In this document: positions 35,289 through 44,140 of the stretch, piece after piece
How positions within the stretch are numbered: position 1 is the stretch's first letter
Layout: each line of letters opens with the position of its first letter
DNA from: Oleispira sp036960605
Lineage (GTDB): Bacteria; Pseudomonadota; Gammaproteobacteria; Pseudomonadales; Oceanobacteraceae
NCBI GenBank assembly: GCA_036960605.1
Contig: JBALXI010000016.1
Location: 30,073 to 94,072 of the forward strand
DNA length: 64,000 nucleotides
Direction of reading: 5' to 3'
Made by a program: the position numbers and the translations under genes
Notes under the pieces: model-generated
The model's database searches: none
What the model was told of the DNA's origin: nothing
What the model saw: only the letters and a program-made list of their open reading frames with translations

Positions 35289-36533
35289 GTGGTTTCAACA
35301 ACTCAATTGTTTAATGAGCAGTTAGAAAAGATCGAGCAACAGATCAACCGCTATCAAGGATTATTATCAAAGGGCTTTAAGGAATTAAAATTTCCAAGTG
35401 ATATTGAGCAGGATTATAGTGAACGAAGTAATATGGCGTTCATTAAATCGTCACGTCTTATTTTATCTTTTGGAATCCTATTGTATTTGTCATTTGGCTT
35501 TTCAGATTATGCATTAGGTCAAGAGCAAGCGGATACCCTTTGGTTAATTAGGGTTTTTATTTCGGCAATTATGTTGCTCGGAATTGCCGTATATTTTAAT
35601 CATAAAATGCTTCATTGGGTCATAGAAATAACCTCATTAGGCATGATAGTGATTGGTTTAAGTGTTGTTCTATTTATTTATATGCTAGATGAACCTTATA
35701 GTTATGCGTATCACTTCGGCCTTGTACCTTGGCAGGTGTTTATATTAATTACTTTAAGGTCTTATCTGCGGGCCATTACGATCAGCTCGGTGACGGTATT
35801 TGTTTGTTATGTCGTCGTTGCTTATAGTAAAAGTTTTGCACCTTATCACCCTGAAATAGATCGTCTAATTTATATAATGTTACCCATGTTTACCGCTTTT
35901 TGGGGTTTGTTGATTGCGATGGGTATCTATTTAGGCTATCAAATAGAAAAATCGGCTAGGGTGGATTATGTTAAAAATCGATTGTTATCCCTTGATGCAC
36001 AACGTTTAACCTTGTTAAGTGAGGAACTGCATTTATTATCTACCACAGACAGTTTAACGGGGCTGGCTAACCGACGTCATTTTGAAAATTGTTTTGATCT
36101 AGAGTGGCGTAGAGCCGTTCGTACACAAGATTCGATTTCACTGATTATGATTGATATCGATCATTTTAAAAAATATAACGATCTCTATGGGCATCAGGCC
36201 GGCGATGAATGTCTGCGCCAAGTATGCTTGGCTTTGCAGTCTTATGCTCAGCGCTCTGGAGAATTAGTGGTACGTTATGGGGGTGAGGAGTTTGTAGTGC
36301 TTCTACCAAGAATGACATTAGCGAGTGCTCAGAATATTGCTGAGAATATGTGTCGAAAAGTCAGGAAACTCAATATTACGCACGCAAATTCAAATGAGGA
36401 CAGCGTTACTATTAGTATTGGTGTGGCGGCAATGATACCGAACCAAAGTGATGATGAAGACATTTTATTGCGCGATGCCGACCGTGCCTTATATCAAGCA
36501 AAGGCAAGCGGTCGAAACTGCGTGGTGAGCTAA
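35289..36533 (+). CDS. Membrane-bound diguanylate cyclase
   Basis: The GTG at 35289 is preferred because TAGGAG lies five bases upstream; the GTG at 35283 overlaps that site. The 414-residue protein has about six membrane segments (roughly 55-215, for example LILSFGILLYLSFGF and LPMFTAFWGLLIAMGIYLGY), then a GGDEF domain that makes c-di-GMP. The active site RYGGEEF is at 331-335, with DIDHFKKYND binding metal and substrate. The inhibitory I-site normally reading RxxD five residues ahead is RSGE, so feedback inhibition by product may be weak. The sensory part is not a named family. Confidence 0.88.
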   Translation: MVSTTQLFNEQLEKIEQQINRYQGLLSKGFKELKFPSDIEQDYSERSNMAFIKSSRLILSFGILLYLSFGFSDYALGQEQADTLWLIRVFISAIMLLGIAVYFNHKMLHWVIEITSLGMIVIGLSVVLFIYMLDEPYSYAYHFGLVPWQVFILITLRSYLRAITISSVTVFVCYVVVAYSKSFAPYHPEIDRLIYIMLPMFTAFWGLLIAMGIYLGYQIEKSARVDYVKNRLLSLDAQRLTLLSEELHLLSTTDSLTGLANRRHFENCFDLEWRRAVRTQDSISLIMIDIDHFKKYNDLYGHQAGDECLRQVCLALQSYAQRSGELVVRYGGEEFVVLLPRMTLASAQNIAENMCRKVRKLNITHANSNEDSVTISIGVAAMIPNQSDDEDILLRDADRALYQAKASGRNCVVS

Positions 36534-36548
36534 ATTGTTATGTAAGCG

Positions 36549-37469
36549 TTAAGCTGGATTGGCCTGTGTCGCGTCAGTTTGAGTTAAACGTTCTTCCTGT
36601 AAAGACTCTATCTGCTTATCTTTATCTTGCCAAATAGTAGAAATCCAGCTTTGAAATTGATGCTTGAATTCGGCATCATTTTCATAATCCCCTTGGCAAA
36701 ATTCAGCCGGAATGGGGATTTCTCGAATACGTACAATAACCTTTGGCACCTTGCCATGCATGAAATCCGAAAAGCTTGGGATGCCATCAGGGTAAACAAT
36801 GGTGCAATCTAATAGCGATTGGAATTTATCTCCCATGGCATTCAATGCAAAAGCAAAACCACCTGACTTGGGATTGAGCAGGTGCTTATAAGGGGATTGT
36901 TGTTTTTTATGCTTGCTTGGCGTCAGCCGAGTACCTTCGAAAAAGTTCATTACGCTGGTCGGTATATACTTGAACTTTTCGCAAGCTTTTTGGGTTGTCT
37001 CAATGTCTTTCCCCTTCATCTCTGGGTGTTTTTCAAGATAGCTTTTGGAAAAACGCTTCATGAAAGGAAAATCAAGAGCCCACCACGCTTGTCCCATAAT
37101 AGGTACGCGAATCAATTCCTGTTTTAAAAAGAATTTAAGAAAAGGTATTTTTCCATTGAGTACATGCTGCAAGACCAGAATGTCGACCCAAGTTTGATGA
37201 TTGCTGGAAACAAAGTACCAACCTTTAGGGTCTAGGTTATCGGGCAGTTCGATGTCCCAGTCGGTATTTTGAGTCAGTTTCATCCAGCCGCTATTGCATG
37301 AGATCCAAGCACTGGCAATGGCATTGAAAATAGGGTCCATAATCTTACGGACCGCTATTTCAGGGAGGATGAACTTAATGGGGGTGAGTATAAATAGGAG
37401 CGAACACCAAAAAATAACATTAATAAAAAGTAGACCTGTGGCTATTATTGCCGTTATTTTTCCGCTCAT
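36549..37469 (-). CDS. YihG-like membrane acyltransferase
   Basis: A 306-residue PlsC-superfamily acyltransferase with an N-terminal membrane segment (about 8-34). The catalytic H91-x4-D96 motif is SSNHQTWVD and the substrate motif is FFEGTRLT (177-184). Length and the GQAWWALDFPFMKR block match the E. coli YihG/YaeH-like acyltransferases, which acylate lysophosphatidate-type acceptors with an unusual acyl preference. It lies nine bases from pta but in the same direction downstream of it, so it may be the last gene of the ackA-pta unit. Confidence 0.82.
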   Translation of the reverse strand: MSGKITAIIATGLLFINVIFWCSLLFILTPIKFILPEIAVRKIMDPIFNAIASAWISCNSGWMKLTQNTDWDIELPDNLDPKGWYFVSSNHQTWVDILVLQHVLNGKIPFLKFFLKQELIRVPIMGQAWWALDFPFMKRFSKSYLEKHPEMKGKDIETTQKACEKFKYIPTSVMNFFEGTRLTPSKHKKQQSPYKHLLNPKSGGFAFALNAMGDKFQSLLDCTIVYPDGIPSFSDFMHGKVPKVIVRIREIPIPAEFCQGDYENDAEFKHQFQSWISTIWQDKDKQIESLQEERLTQTDATQANPA

Positions 37470-37477
37470 ATCGTTCC

Positions 37478-39586
37478 CTATGATTTTAGTTGTTGGGCTT
37501 GTATCGATGTCAGAGCAATAGTGTATACAATGTCTTCAACCAATGCGCCCCTTGATAAATCATTTACGGGTTTACGCAGTCCTTGCAGCATCGGGCCAAC
37601 GCTAATGACATGAGCACTGCGTTGCACGGCTTTATAGGTTGTGTTACCGGTATTTAGATCAGGGAAGATTAATACAGTTGCTTGTCCGGCTACAGGGCTG
37701 TTAGGCGCTTTGCTTTTTGCCACGGAAGCGGTTGTTGCAGCATCGTATTGTAAAGGCCCATCAATAATCAAATCAGGACGCAATTGCTTGGCAATAGCGG
37801 TGGCTTGCTTGACCTTTTCGACATCACTGCCGGTACCTGAAGCGCCGGTAGAATAACTGATCATTGCGACTTTAGGCTGGATGCCCATGGCCAAAGCGGA
37901 GTCAGCACTCTGAATGGCAATATCGGCTAATTCTTCTGCGGTCGGATCCGGGTTAACTGCACAATCACCATAGACTAATACTTGCTCTGGCAGACACATA
38001 TAAAAAACCGAAGACACCAGTTTTGCGCCGGGGGCGGTTTTAATCAACTGCATAGCAGGGCGAATGGTATTGGCAGTGGTATGAATCGCGCCCGATACCA
38101 GGCCATCGACATGATCAAGGGCTAACATCATCGTGCCTAAAACAACGTTATCTTCTAATTGGGCAACGGCCATCGGGGCCGTCAGATTCTTGTGTTTACG
38201 CAGCTCCACCATATCCGGAACATAATCTTCGCGAATATCATCAGGTGCCATAATTTCTAGATCGGCAGGCAACTCAATCCCTTGGGCTTCAGCGACTTGC
38301 TTAATAACCTCGGCTCTACCTAATAAAATACATTGGGCTATGCCACGCTGCTGGCAAATCGTAGCGGCTTGAATTGTACGTGGCTCTTCACCTTCGGGTA
38401 AAACGATACGCTGTAAGTTTGCACGTGAGCGTTCAACCAATTGAAAGCGGAATGCCGCAGGGCTAAGACGTTCTGCGCGTGGGGCTTTAATAGCGGTTAA
38501 TAATGCTGGGACATCAATATGTTCAGCAATATGAGCACGAATAAGGTTGATACGCTGTAGATCATCCTCGGGTACTGCGGTATTGATATCGTGCAGTTGG
38601 CTAGCACAAACAAAGGTATCACTTTCTGTCGAAAGAATGGGCAAACCGCTGGTGATGGCTTTCTGGCATAAGCGTAATACATCATCGCTAGGCAATAGGC
38701 CTCCAGTGAGTACTAAGCCTGCGAGAGGTGTGCCATTGGACTCTGCTAAGGCGCAAGCCAGAATGATATCGTCCCTATCCCCTGGAGTAACGATTAATGA
38801 CCCTGCGGTTAGCCGATTCAGCATGTTAGGTAAAGTACGAGCACATAGGCTGATGGTTTTCACTCGGCGAATTTCAATTTCGCCGGCATTGATCGTGCTA
38901 GCCTGTAATTGACGTGCAATATCGAGGGTTCTTGGGCTAATAAGATCGCGTTGCCAAGGAATGGTGCCTAATAAACGACAGTGCTCCAATTCTATTTTAG
39001 GGGCTTTGCTTAAGCGCTCAGCATCACTTTCATCTGAGTTCGACAGAATGAAATGAGATTGAGTAGGGGTGCCATATTTGTTAATAATAGCGCCAATAAT
39101 ACCGCCATCTTTGAAGCCGCCAAAAATGGCCGCGTTTAAATTAATATCCGCTTGAATCTCGGCTGAGGTGCGCTCTTCTGCACTGCTCACTAAAATAATA
39201 TCCGCATTCAATGCTTTGGCAATTTCCGCGTTAATTTTAGCGGTATAAGGCTCGCTACGGTCGGGAACCAAGCCTTCAACGATGGTGACTTCTGTACCGG
39301 ACGTTGCAATGTGGTGTAAACCGACTAAATCTTCTAATAATCGATCTGTTTGGCCGGTACTGATCAGCTGCTGGGCCTGCTTAAGCGGCATTGGCTGAGG
39401 AGGATTTAGCGGGTACGTTTGCTTAACCATTTGAGTTGAACGTTCAACTTCTCCCTCTCTATAAGGGGCAACCGGTTTAAAGAAAGAAGCTTTAATACCT
39501 TGGGTATCTAAGGCGTGAAGCAGTGCGATGCTAATGCTGTTGAGGCCACTGTGTAGCCCTGTTGGTGCGATAAAAATATTAATCAT
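37478..39586 (-). CDS. pta: Phosphate acetyltransferase, long form
   Basis: A 702-residue enzyme that interconverts acetyl-CoA and acetyl phosphate. It has the three-part layout of the long Pta: an N-terminal P-loop-like domain (APTGLHSGLNS), a central DRTGG domain (VTPGDRDDIILA) and a C-terminal catalytic PTA_PTB domain from about residue 380 (LPEGEEPRTIQAA, SYSTGASGTGSDV, GPLQYDAATT, FPDLNTGNTTYKA). It overlaps the end of ackA by eight bases, so the pair is co-translated and gives acetate overflow and acetyl-phosphate, a possible phospho-donor to receiver proteins. Confidence 0.95.
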   Translation of the reverse strand: MINIFIAPTGLHSGLNSISIALLHALDTQGIKASFFKPVAPYREGEVERSTQMVKQTYPLNPPQPMPLKQAQQLISTGQTDRLLEDLVGLHHIATSGTEVTIVEGLVPDRSEPYTAKINAEIAKALNADIILVSSAEERTSAEIQADINLNAAIFGGFKDGGIIGAIINKYGTPTQSHFILSNSDESDAERLSKAPKIELEHCRLLGTIPWQRDLISPRTLDIARQLQASTINAGEIEIRRVKTISLCARTLPNMLNRLTAGSLIVTPGDRDDIILACALAESNGTPLAGLVLTGGLLPSDDVLRLCQKAITSGLPILSTESDTFVCASQLHDINTAVPEDDLQRINLIRAHIAEHIDVPALLTAIKAPRAERLSPAAFRFQLVERSRANLQRIVLPEGEEPRTIQAATICQQRGIAQCILLGRAEVIKQVAEAQGIELPADLEIMAPDDIREDYVPDMVELRKHKNLTAPMAVAQLEDNVVLGTMMLALDHVDGLVSGAIHTTANTIRPAMQLIKTAPGAKLVSSVFYMCLPEQVLVYGDCAVNPDPTAEELADIAIQSADSALAMGIQPKVAMISYSTGASGTGSDVEKVKQATAIAKQLRPDLIIDGPLQYDAATTASVAKSKAPNSPVAGQATVLIFPDLNTGNTTYKAVQRSAHVISVGPMLQGLRKPVNDLSRGALVEDIVYTIALTSIQAQQLKS

Positions 39587-40769
39587 GGTTGCATAACTCG
39601 TAACAGTCTTGGGCGATCATTAGTTCTTCGTTGGTAGCGATAACCATTACCTTAGGGCTATCGGCTTGGCTGATAACGCCTTGTTCGTTACCGGCTTGCT
39701 TGTTAAGGTCGGCATCAAGGGTTATTTGAGCATTGGGCCAGAAATCGATAATACGTTGTCGAATGGAGGTCGCGTGCTCGCCAATACCGCCGGTAAATAC
39801 GACGGCATCGATGCTGGCTAAAGAGGCCGATAGGGCGCCCAGTTCACGCGCAATGCGATAACAAAAGGCATTAATGGCTTGGCTTGCGTGCTCATTGCCG
39901 GCTTCTTCTTGGGCTAATAAGGTACGCATATCATTACTGCAGCCTCCAGATAATCCGAGTAAACCACTCTTTTTATTCAGGCTCGCCATTATCTCTTCGA
40001 TGCTAGCATCTTCTGCTTTCATCATGAACTCGATGAGTCCGGGATCAACGCTACCGCAGCGTGTTCCCATAATTAGACCATCCAAAGGCGTTAATCCCAT
40101 GCTGGTATCAACGCTTTTTCCTTGTGAGATGGCACTGGCACTGCAGCCATTGCCCAAGTGAGCGCACAGAATATTAAGCGCTTCTTCAGGCTTGTTTAAA
40201 AGCTTGGCACAGGCTTCGGTAATGTAGCGGTAGCTAGTGCCGTGAAAGCCATATTTACGTACCCCATAATCTTTATACCAAGCCTGAGGAACGGCATAGA
40301 GATAAGCATGTTCAGGCATTGTCTGGTGGAAAGCGGTATCGAAGACAGCGACCTGTGGCAATTGTGGTAATAGTTTCTGGCACGCTTCAATGCCAAGCAT
40401 GTTCACTGGGTTATGCAGGGGTGCAAGGTGATTGAGGTTTTTTAGTGCGGCGATGTTCTCATCGTTTAATAAGGTGGAAGCTGAGAACTGCTCACCGCCG
40501 TGTACGACTCTGTGGCCAATGCCGGTTAATGAGTCGAGAATTTTCCATTCAGCCAGCAATAATGCCAGCTTATCAAGTGCTGCTTGGTGCCCTTGATCGG
40601 TAATAGAGCTTTCACCCTTGTGTAAGCCCGACCAGTTAATTGTCGGTTGGGCTTCATATAAACGTTCAGCTAAACCGCTGATTAAAACGCTTTGCTGAGA
40701 CATGTCGAAAATTGCAAATTTAATAGAAGAGCTGCCGCAGTTAAGGACAAGAATGTTAGCACTGCTCAT
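39579..40769 (-). CDS. ackA: Acetate kinase
   Basis: A 396-residue enzyme making ATP and acetate from acetyl phosphate and ADP. Family motifs include the start VLNCGSSSIKF, HRVVHGGEQF, VFDTAFHQTMP, GTSYRYI and the phosphate-binding HLGNGCSASAI, then TGGIGEHA near the end. It is the first gene of the ackA-pta pair. A hairpin lies at 40804-40831 just upstream. Confidence 0.96.
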   Translation of the reverse strand: MSSANILVLNCGSSSIKFAIFDMSQQSVLISGLAERLYEAQPTINWSGLHKGESSITDQGHQAALDKLALLLAEWKILDSLTGIGHRVVHGGEQFSASTLLNDENIAALKNLNHLAPLHNPVNMLGIEACQKLLPQLPQVAVFDTAFHQTMPEHAYLYAVPQAWYKDYGVRKYGFHGTSYRYITEACAKLLNKPEEALNILCAHLGNGCSASAISQGKSVDTSMGLTPLDGLIMGTRCGSVDPGLIEFMMKAEDASIEEIMASLNKKSGLLGLSGGCSNDMRTLLAQEEAGNEHASQAINAFCYRIARELGALSASLASIDAVVFTGGIGEHATSIRQRIIDFWPNAQITLDADLNKQAGNEQGVISQADSPKVMVIATNEELMIAQDCYELCNHD

Positions 40770-40803
40770 GAGGGGCCTTAATGTAATATCGTAATATTGA
40801 AGA

Positions 40804-40831
40804 CGGCCATCTTAAACAAAAATGATGGCCG
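40804..40831. repeat. Stem-loop between PilZ gene and ackA
   Basis: CGGCCATC and GATGGCCG pair in a perfect 8-bp stem around 12 bases. It lies 35 bases upstream of ackA and downstream of the PilZ stop. There is no T run on the leftward strand, so it may be a weak terminator for the PilZ transcript or a leader structure. Confidence 0.45.
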
Positions 40832-40884
40832 GTAGGATGCTGCCTTCGAACAAGCTGATGTATATCAAGTTGGCAGCAATTTTA

Positions 40885-41262
40885 TTAGCTTTGGCTTAAT
40901 GTTTGACGCAACGCAAGTTCAATTTGTTTGAGTATGAATAAGGTATTATTACTCGCAATTTCTGGCAGTTTACCCAGACTAAAGCGAACGCCATAACGAT
41001 AATCAACCTCTTTGCCATCGTAGCGCACCACTTCGGCAGGTAATTGGCGAACATTATGGAACTCACTCAAAATAGTCACATGAATGCGCTGGCCAATTTT
41101 TAGTTTTTCGGTCGTCGTGATAGCAGCACCTCCCACCGCAAAGTTGGTGACGAGTGCCTGCTGTTTTTCTTTCTTAAGACCGAACCAGTACTTAGGCTGC
41201 AGTTCGAATTTCAAGCTGGCGCCCTGGTATCGGTCACTAAATCGACGTTCTTTTGTGATCAA
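40885..41262 (-). CDS. PilZ-domain protein
   Basis: A 125-residue single-domain PilZ protein, expected to bind c-di-GMP. The RxxxR motif is visible as RFSDR (R7-R11) and the second motif as NFAVGGAA, where N/DxSxxG is usual; serine is replaced by alanine. Three bases separate its start from the stop of the glucosaminidase gene, so the two may be co-expressed. Its target is unknown. Confidence 0.82.
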   Translation of the reverse strand: MITKERRFSDRYQGASLKFELQPKYWFGLKKEKQQALVTNFAVGGAAITTTEKLKIGQRIHVTILSEFHNVRQLPAEVVRYDGKEVDYRYGVRFSLGKLPEIASNNTLFILKQIELALRQTLSQS

Positions 41263-41264
41263 AC

Positions 41265-42041
41265 TTAACCCTGCCCTGTATCGGTGGAAGACGTAGGAGA
41301 ATCGTAACGACTTAATTTATTGTAGCGGATCATGCTTTGAATTTCCTTTACGTACTCTTCACCGCGCTCAGAATAACCGATCAGCCCTTGAGCAAGAACT
41401 TCACCGCTGACGGCTTCATCATTATCAAGCGCTTGTTGGCGCAACGTTCTTAATAATGCATAAGTAGGATGGCTGTTGAGATTTCGAATGTAACTCTTTA
41501 CTGAATCAAATGGGTTGTCGTAACTCGCAACTTCATGATCTGCACCGCTATTGCGACTATTAGGTACGATGCCGCAACCTTTACTGAAGCACCATTGGCC
41601 AAAGAAATTGTTGCCTTCGCGAGCGAAGCGGCTGGTTCCCCAGGCAGACTCATTGGCTGCCTGTGCTAACACAAGTGCGGCAGGGATGGTATTCACTTTA
41701 ATAATCAGCGCTTGCACTTGTTGCTCTAAGGAAAGCTTGGCACCAACGCGATAGGTTTTTAATAAGGCCGCTAAATTTTCAACTTGGTCGCTATCGAGTG
41801 CGGATATGTTGGCTTGTATATCGAGTAGTTGTTCACGCTGTATTAATACATCAGCATTCGCTTTGATGATAAGAGGCTGTAAGAAAGCAAAAAAATTAGA
41901 CTTCTTTTCACTGACGCTAATATTTGGCGTCGCATTAGATTCAGTTTTTTGTTGAGCGACATCGCTAGATTGATCGCAAGCGCTTAACAGCCCCAAAGAC
42001 GAAATAAGCAAAACTGATTTTAAAGGTAGTAATAATTTCAA
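41265..42041 (-). CDS. Bax-like glucosaminidase-domain lipoprotein
   Basis: A 258-residue lipoprotein (MKLLLPLKSVLLISSLGLLSAC, lipid cysteine C22). The mature part has the glucosaminidase domain of the E. coli Bax/FlgJ type with likely catalytic E131 in AQAANESAWGTSRF and the following EGNNFFGQWCF. The spacing and the ending YSERGEEYVKEIQSMI fit Bax. It probably cuts peptidoglycan glycan strands in the periplasm. It lies directly upstream of the PilZ gene. Confidence 0.85.
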   Translation of the reverse strand: MKLLLPLKSVLLISSLGLLSACDQSSDVAQQKTESNATPNISVSEKKSNFFAFLQPLIIKANADVLIQREQLLDIQANISALDSDQVENLAALLKTYRVGAKLSLEQQVQALIIKVNTIPAALVLAQAANESAWGTSRFAREGNNFFGQWCFSKGCGIVPNSRNSGADHEVASYDNPFDSVKSYIRNLNSHPTYALLRTLRQQALDNDEAVSGEVLAQGLIGYSERGEEYVKEIQSMIRYNKLSRYDSPTSSTDTGQG

Positions 42042-42236
42042 GTGGTAATCTCTCTTATTAATGGACAGAAAAGTAAGTGAAGTGATTCTAGGTGGCTTAT
42101 TAAAATAATTAAAGTCTTATTACAACTGGTCGATGTTATTAATTATAGAGTTAATACTTGTTCGAAGCGTTACTGAACGGTATAAGAGTGTAAGTTTATT
42201 CAAAATAATTGTTAGCATAAGTAACAAAGGGTAGGT

Positions 42237-43178
42237 ATGGACACTGAGCCATTAGTATTGATTGCGGATATGGGCCTTAATAATCAAGCGCTGTTAGGAG
42301 ATTTGTTAGCTTCTGAAGCGCAGGTGACCTCAATTGTACGTGATACTCAGCTGGATTACTGGTTGCAACAAGAAACAGAGGCATTGCCCAGTGTCTTGAT
42401 TTTGGACTACGATTTTTTCCAGCAACAGACACGCAGTTTTTGTCAGCGCTGGCTTGCTCACCCTTTAATGCGCCAAGTGCCGATTTTAATTACCGGTAAT
42501 GCTGATGATGATATTGAACTGTTTGCTTTAACCTGTGGCGCCGTCGATTTTTTAGTAAAGCCTTTCAAGCCCATTCTTACGTTAGCCAGAATCAAGTTAC
42601 ACCTCGCGCAAGTCAAAGAGCATAGACGTTTATCTTCACTCTCTATGACCGATGGCCTGACCCAGATTGCTAATCGTCGATACTTTAATGAATTTTACAG
42701 TGCTGAATGGCGCCGCGCCTGTCGAGAGCAAGGTTCTTTAGGCTTGATTATGATGGATATTGATCACTTCAAAGCTTTTAATGATCACTACGGTCACCTG
42801 CAAGGGGATGAGTGTTTAACCGCTGTGTCGCAACAACTGAAGGCCGCTGTTCAACGTCCACGAGATTTTGTTGCGCGTTTTGGTGGCGAAGAATTCATCG
42901 TCTTATTACCGTCAATTCAGCCAGAAGGGGTTAGGGTTGTTGCCGAACGCTTACAACAAGTCTTGGCAAACTTAATGATTCCTCATGCATATTCGAGCGC
43001 AGGACAATACGTATCTTTAAGCATGGGATTAGCCTGGTGTGAACCAGACAATGATTTTCGTCCCGAGCAACTGATAGCCGCAGCGGATGAAGCGCTATAC
43101 AGCGCTAAAGAAAAGGGCAGGAATGGTTTCAGTGAAGTAGTTATTGTTGAAAATCATCCCGTTTTTCAGGCGGGCTAG
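42237..43178 (+). CDS. Receiver-GGDEF diguanylate cyclase
   Basis: A 313-residue cytoplasmic response regulator making c-di-GMP. The receiver (about 6-125) has D57 in LILDYDF and K109 in LVKPFKP; the acidic pair near the start is poor (IADMGL), so phosphorylation may be weak. The cyclase domain begins MTDGLTQIANRRYF and has active-site GGEEF (216-220), preceded by an intact I-site RPRD (207-210), so product inhibition is expected. The arrangement resembles WspR-like regulators. A GGGTAGG stretch precedes the ATG. No kinase is adjacent. Confidence 0.9.
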   Translation: MDTEPLVLIADMGLNNQALLGDLLASEAQVTSIVRDTQLDYWLQQETEALPSVLILDYDFFQQQTRSFCQRWLAHPLMRQVPILITGNADDDIELFALTCGAVDFLVKPFKPILTLARIKLHLAQVKEHRRLSSLSMTDGLTQIANRRYFNEFYSAEWRRACREQGSLGLIMMDIDHFKAFNDHYGHLQGDECLTAVSQQLKAAVQRPRDFVARFGGEEFIVLLPSIQPEGVRVVAERLQQVLANLMIPHAYSSAGQYVSLSMGLAWCEPDNDFRPEQLIAAADEALYSAKEKGRNGFSEVVIVENHPVFQAG

Positions 43179-43224
43179 CGACTCAAATTATCAAACTGCT
43201 TTCTGTTGAGCCGCAGATCTGCGT

Positions 43225-43554
43225 TTAATCAGTTAAAGCGACAATTAATTGATGCAATAGGTCATTCAAGCGGATACGTGTAGTTTGGCGGCGAATGTAT
43301 TCAGGAACGAGTTGTTGAAACAGGATGAGCGCTTGCTTTAGCGCCTCTTTACTGACTGAAATTACTTCGTATTCAAAATGATGATCTTGCACACTCATCT
43401 TACTTATCTCGATAAATTCAGTATTTAAAATACTAGCAAGGTTATAAATTTGGTCTTTTTCGTCACAGCTGTTCGCTTCCCAATAAGCATCATCTAAAAC
43501 CTTGCTCAGTTCACATATCATTTCAATGGCGTCTGCAATACTGATGTTTTTCAC
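43225..43554 (-). CDS. Small orphan protein, 109 residues
   Basis: Not recognised. The protein is predicted helical and acidic in its first half (DAIEMICELSKVLDDAYWEAN), with no membrane segment or signal. It is the last of a leftward series with a DUF4442 gene and olsA-olsB (46 bases after the DUF4442 stop side). No function can be proposed. Confidence 0.55.
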   Translation of the reverse strand: MKNISIADAIEMICELSKVLDDAYWEANSCDEKDQIYNLASILNTEFIEISKMSVQDHHFEYEVISVSKEALKQALILFQQLVPEYIRRQTTRIRLNDLLHQLIVALTD

Positions 43555-43600
43555 AATGAATCTCTTAGGTTATGAAACATAACCTAAGATTAGCAGACTT

Positions 43601-44071
43601 CTATTTTTTGCGACGGATGTAGAGCGTTTTATTCGCTTTGGCGACAATATCACCATTTTCATCGGTAATAATAACCGGGTAGGTCGGTAAGAATTTGTCG
43701 CCATTGGCTGTCTTTTCTTTTATCTCAGCGAGCATCTCATCAGTGACGATGAAGTCTGCCGAAACCGTTCCAGTCCCAGGTTTAATGAATTCAATGTCAG
43801 CACTTTTATCCCAAACAATGTAGTCCTTACCCAGGTTGTTCATCAATAACAACATGTAAAAGGGGTCAATCATGGAATACAGGCTGCCGCCGAAATGAAC
43901 CCCAACATAGTTCCTGTTATACCAACGCAAAGGCAAGCTCACTTTGGCTCGGCGAAAATCTTTGTTGATGTAGGTGACTTTTACACCAGCACCAAAGTAG
44001 GGGCCATAGATATTAATAAGTTGGCGAATGCCTTTCGCTGACGCAATCCATTCTAGAAATTTCTTGTACAT
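43601..44071 (-). CDS. DUF4442 hotdog-fold protein (thioesterase-like)
   Basis: A 156-residue protein of the DUF4442 group with a hotdog fold, recognised by YFGAGVKVTYI, RNYVGVHFGGSLYSMIDPFYMLLLMNNLG and the GTVSADF strand. Relatives are putative acyl-CoA or acyl-ACP thioesterases, but activity is rarely shown and the catalytic aspartate or glutamate is not certain here (D in SMIDPF is a candidate). It lies 69 bases beyond olsA, so it may act on acyl chains of the same lipid pathway. Confidence 0.8.
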   Translation of the reverse strand: MYKKFLEWIASAKGIRQLINIYGPYFGAGVKVTYINKDFRRAKVSLPLRWYNRNYVGVHFGGSLYSMIDPFYMLLLMNNLGKDYIVWDKSADIEFIKPGTGTVSADFIVTDEMLAEIKEKTANGDKFLPTYPVIITDENGDIVAKANKTLYIRRKK

Positions 44072-44140
44072 GACTGATAACCCTATGGAAAATTAGTGCA
44101 TTTTAACAGGGTAGCTGAAGGAGTAAATAATGTGCATATG

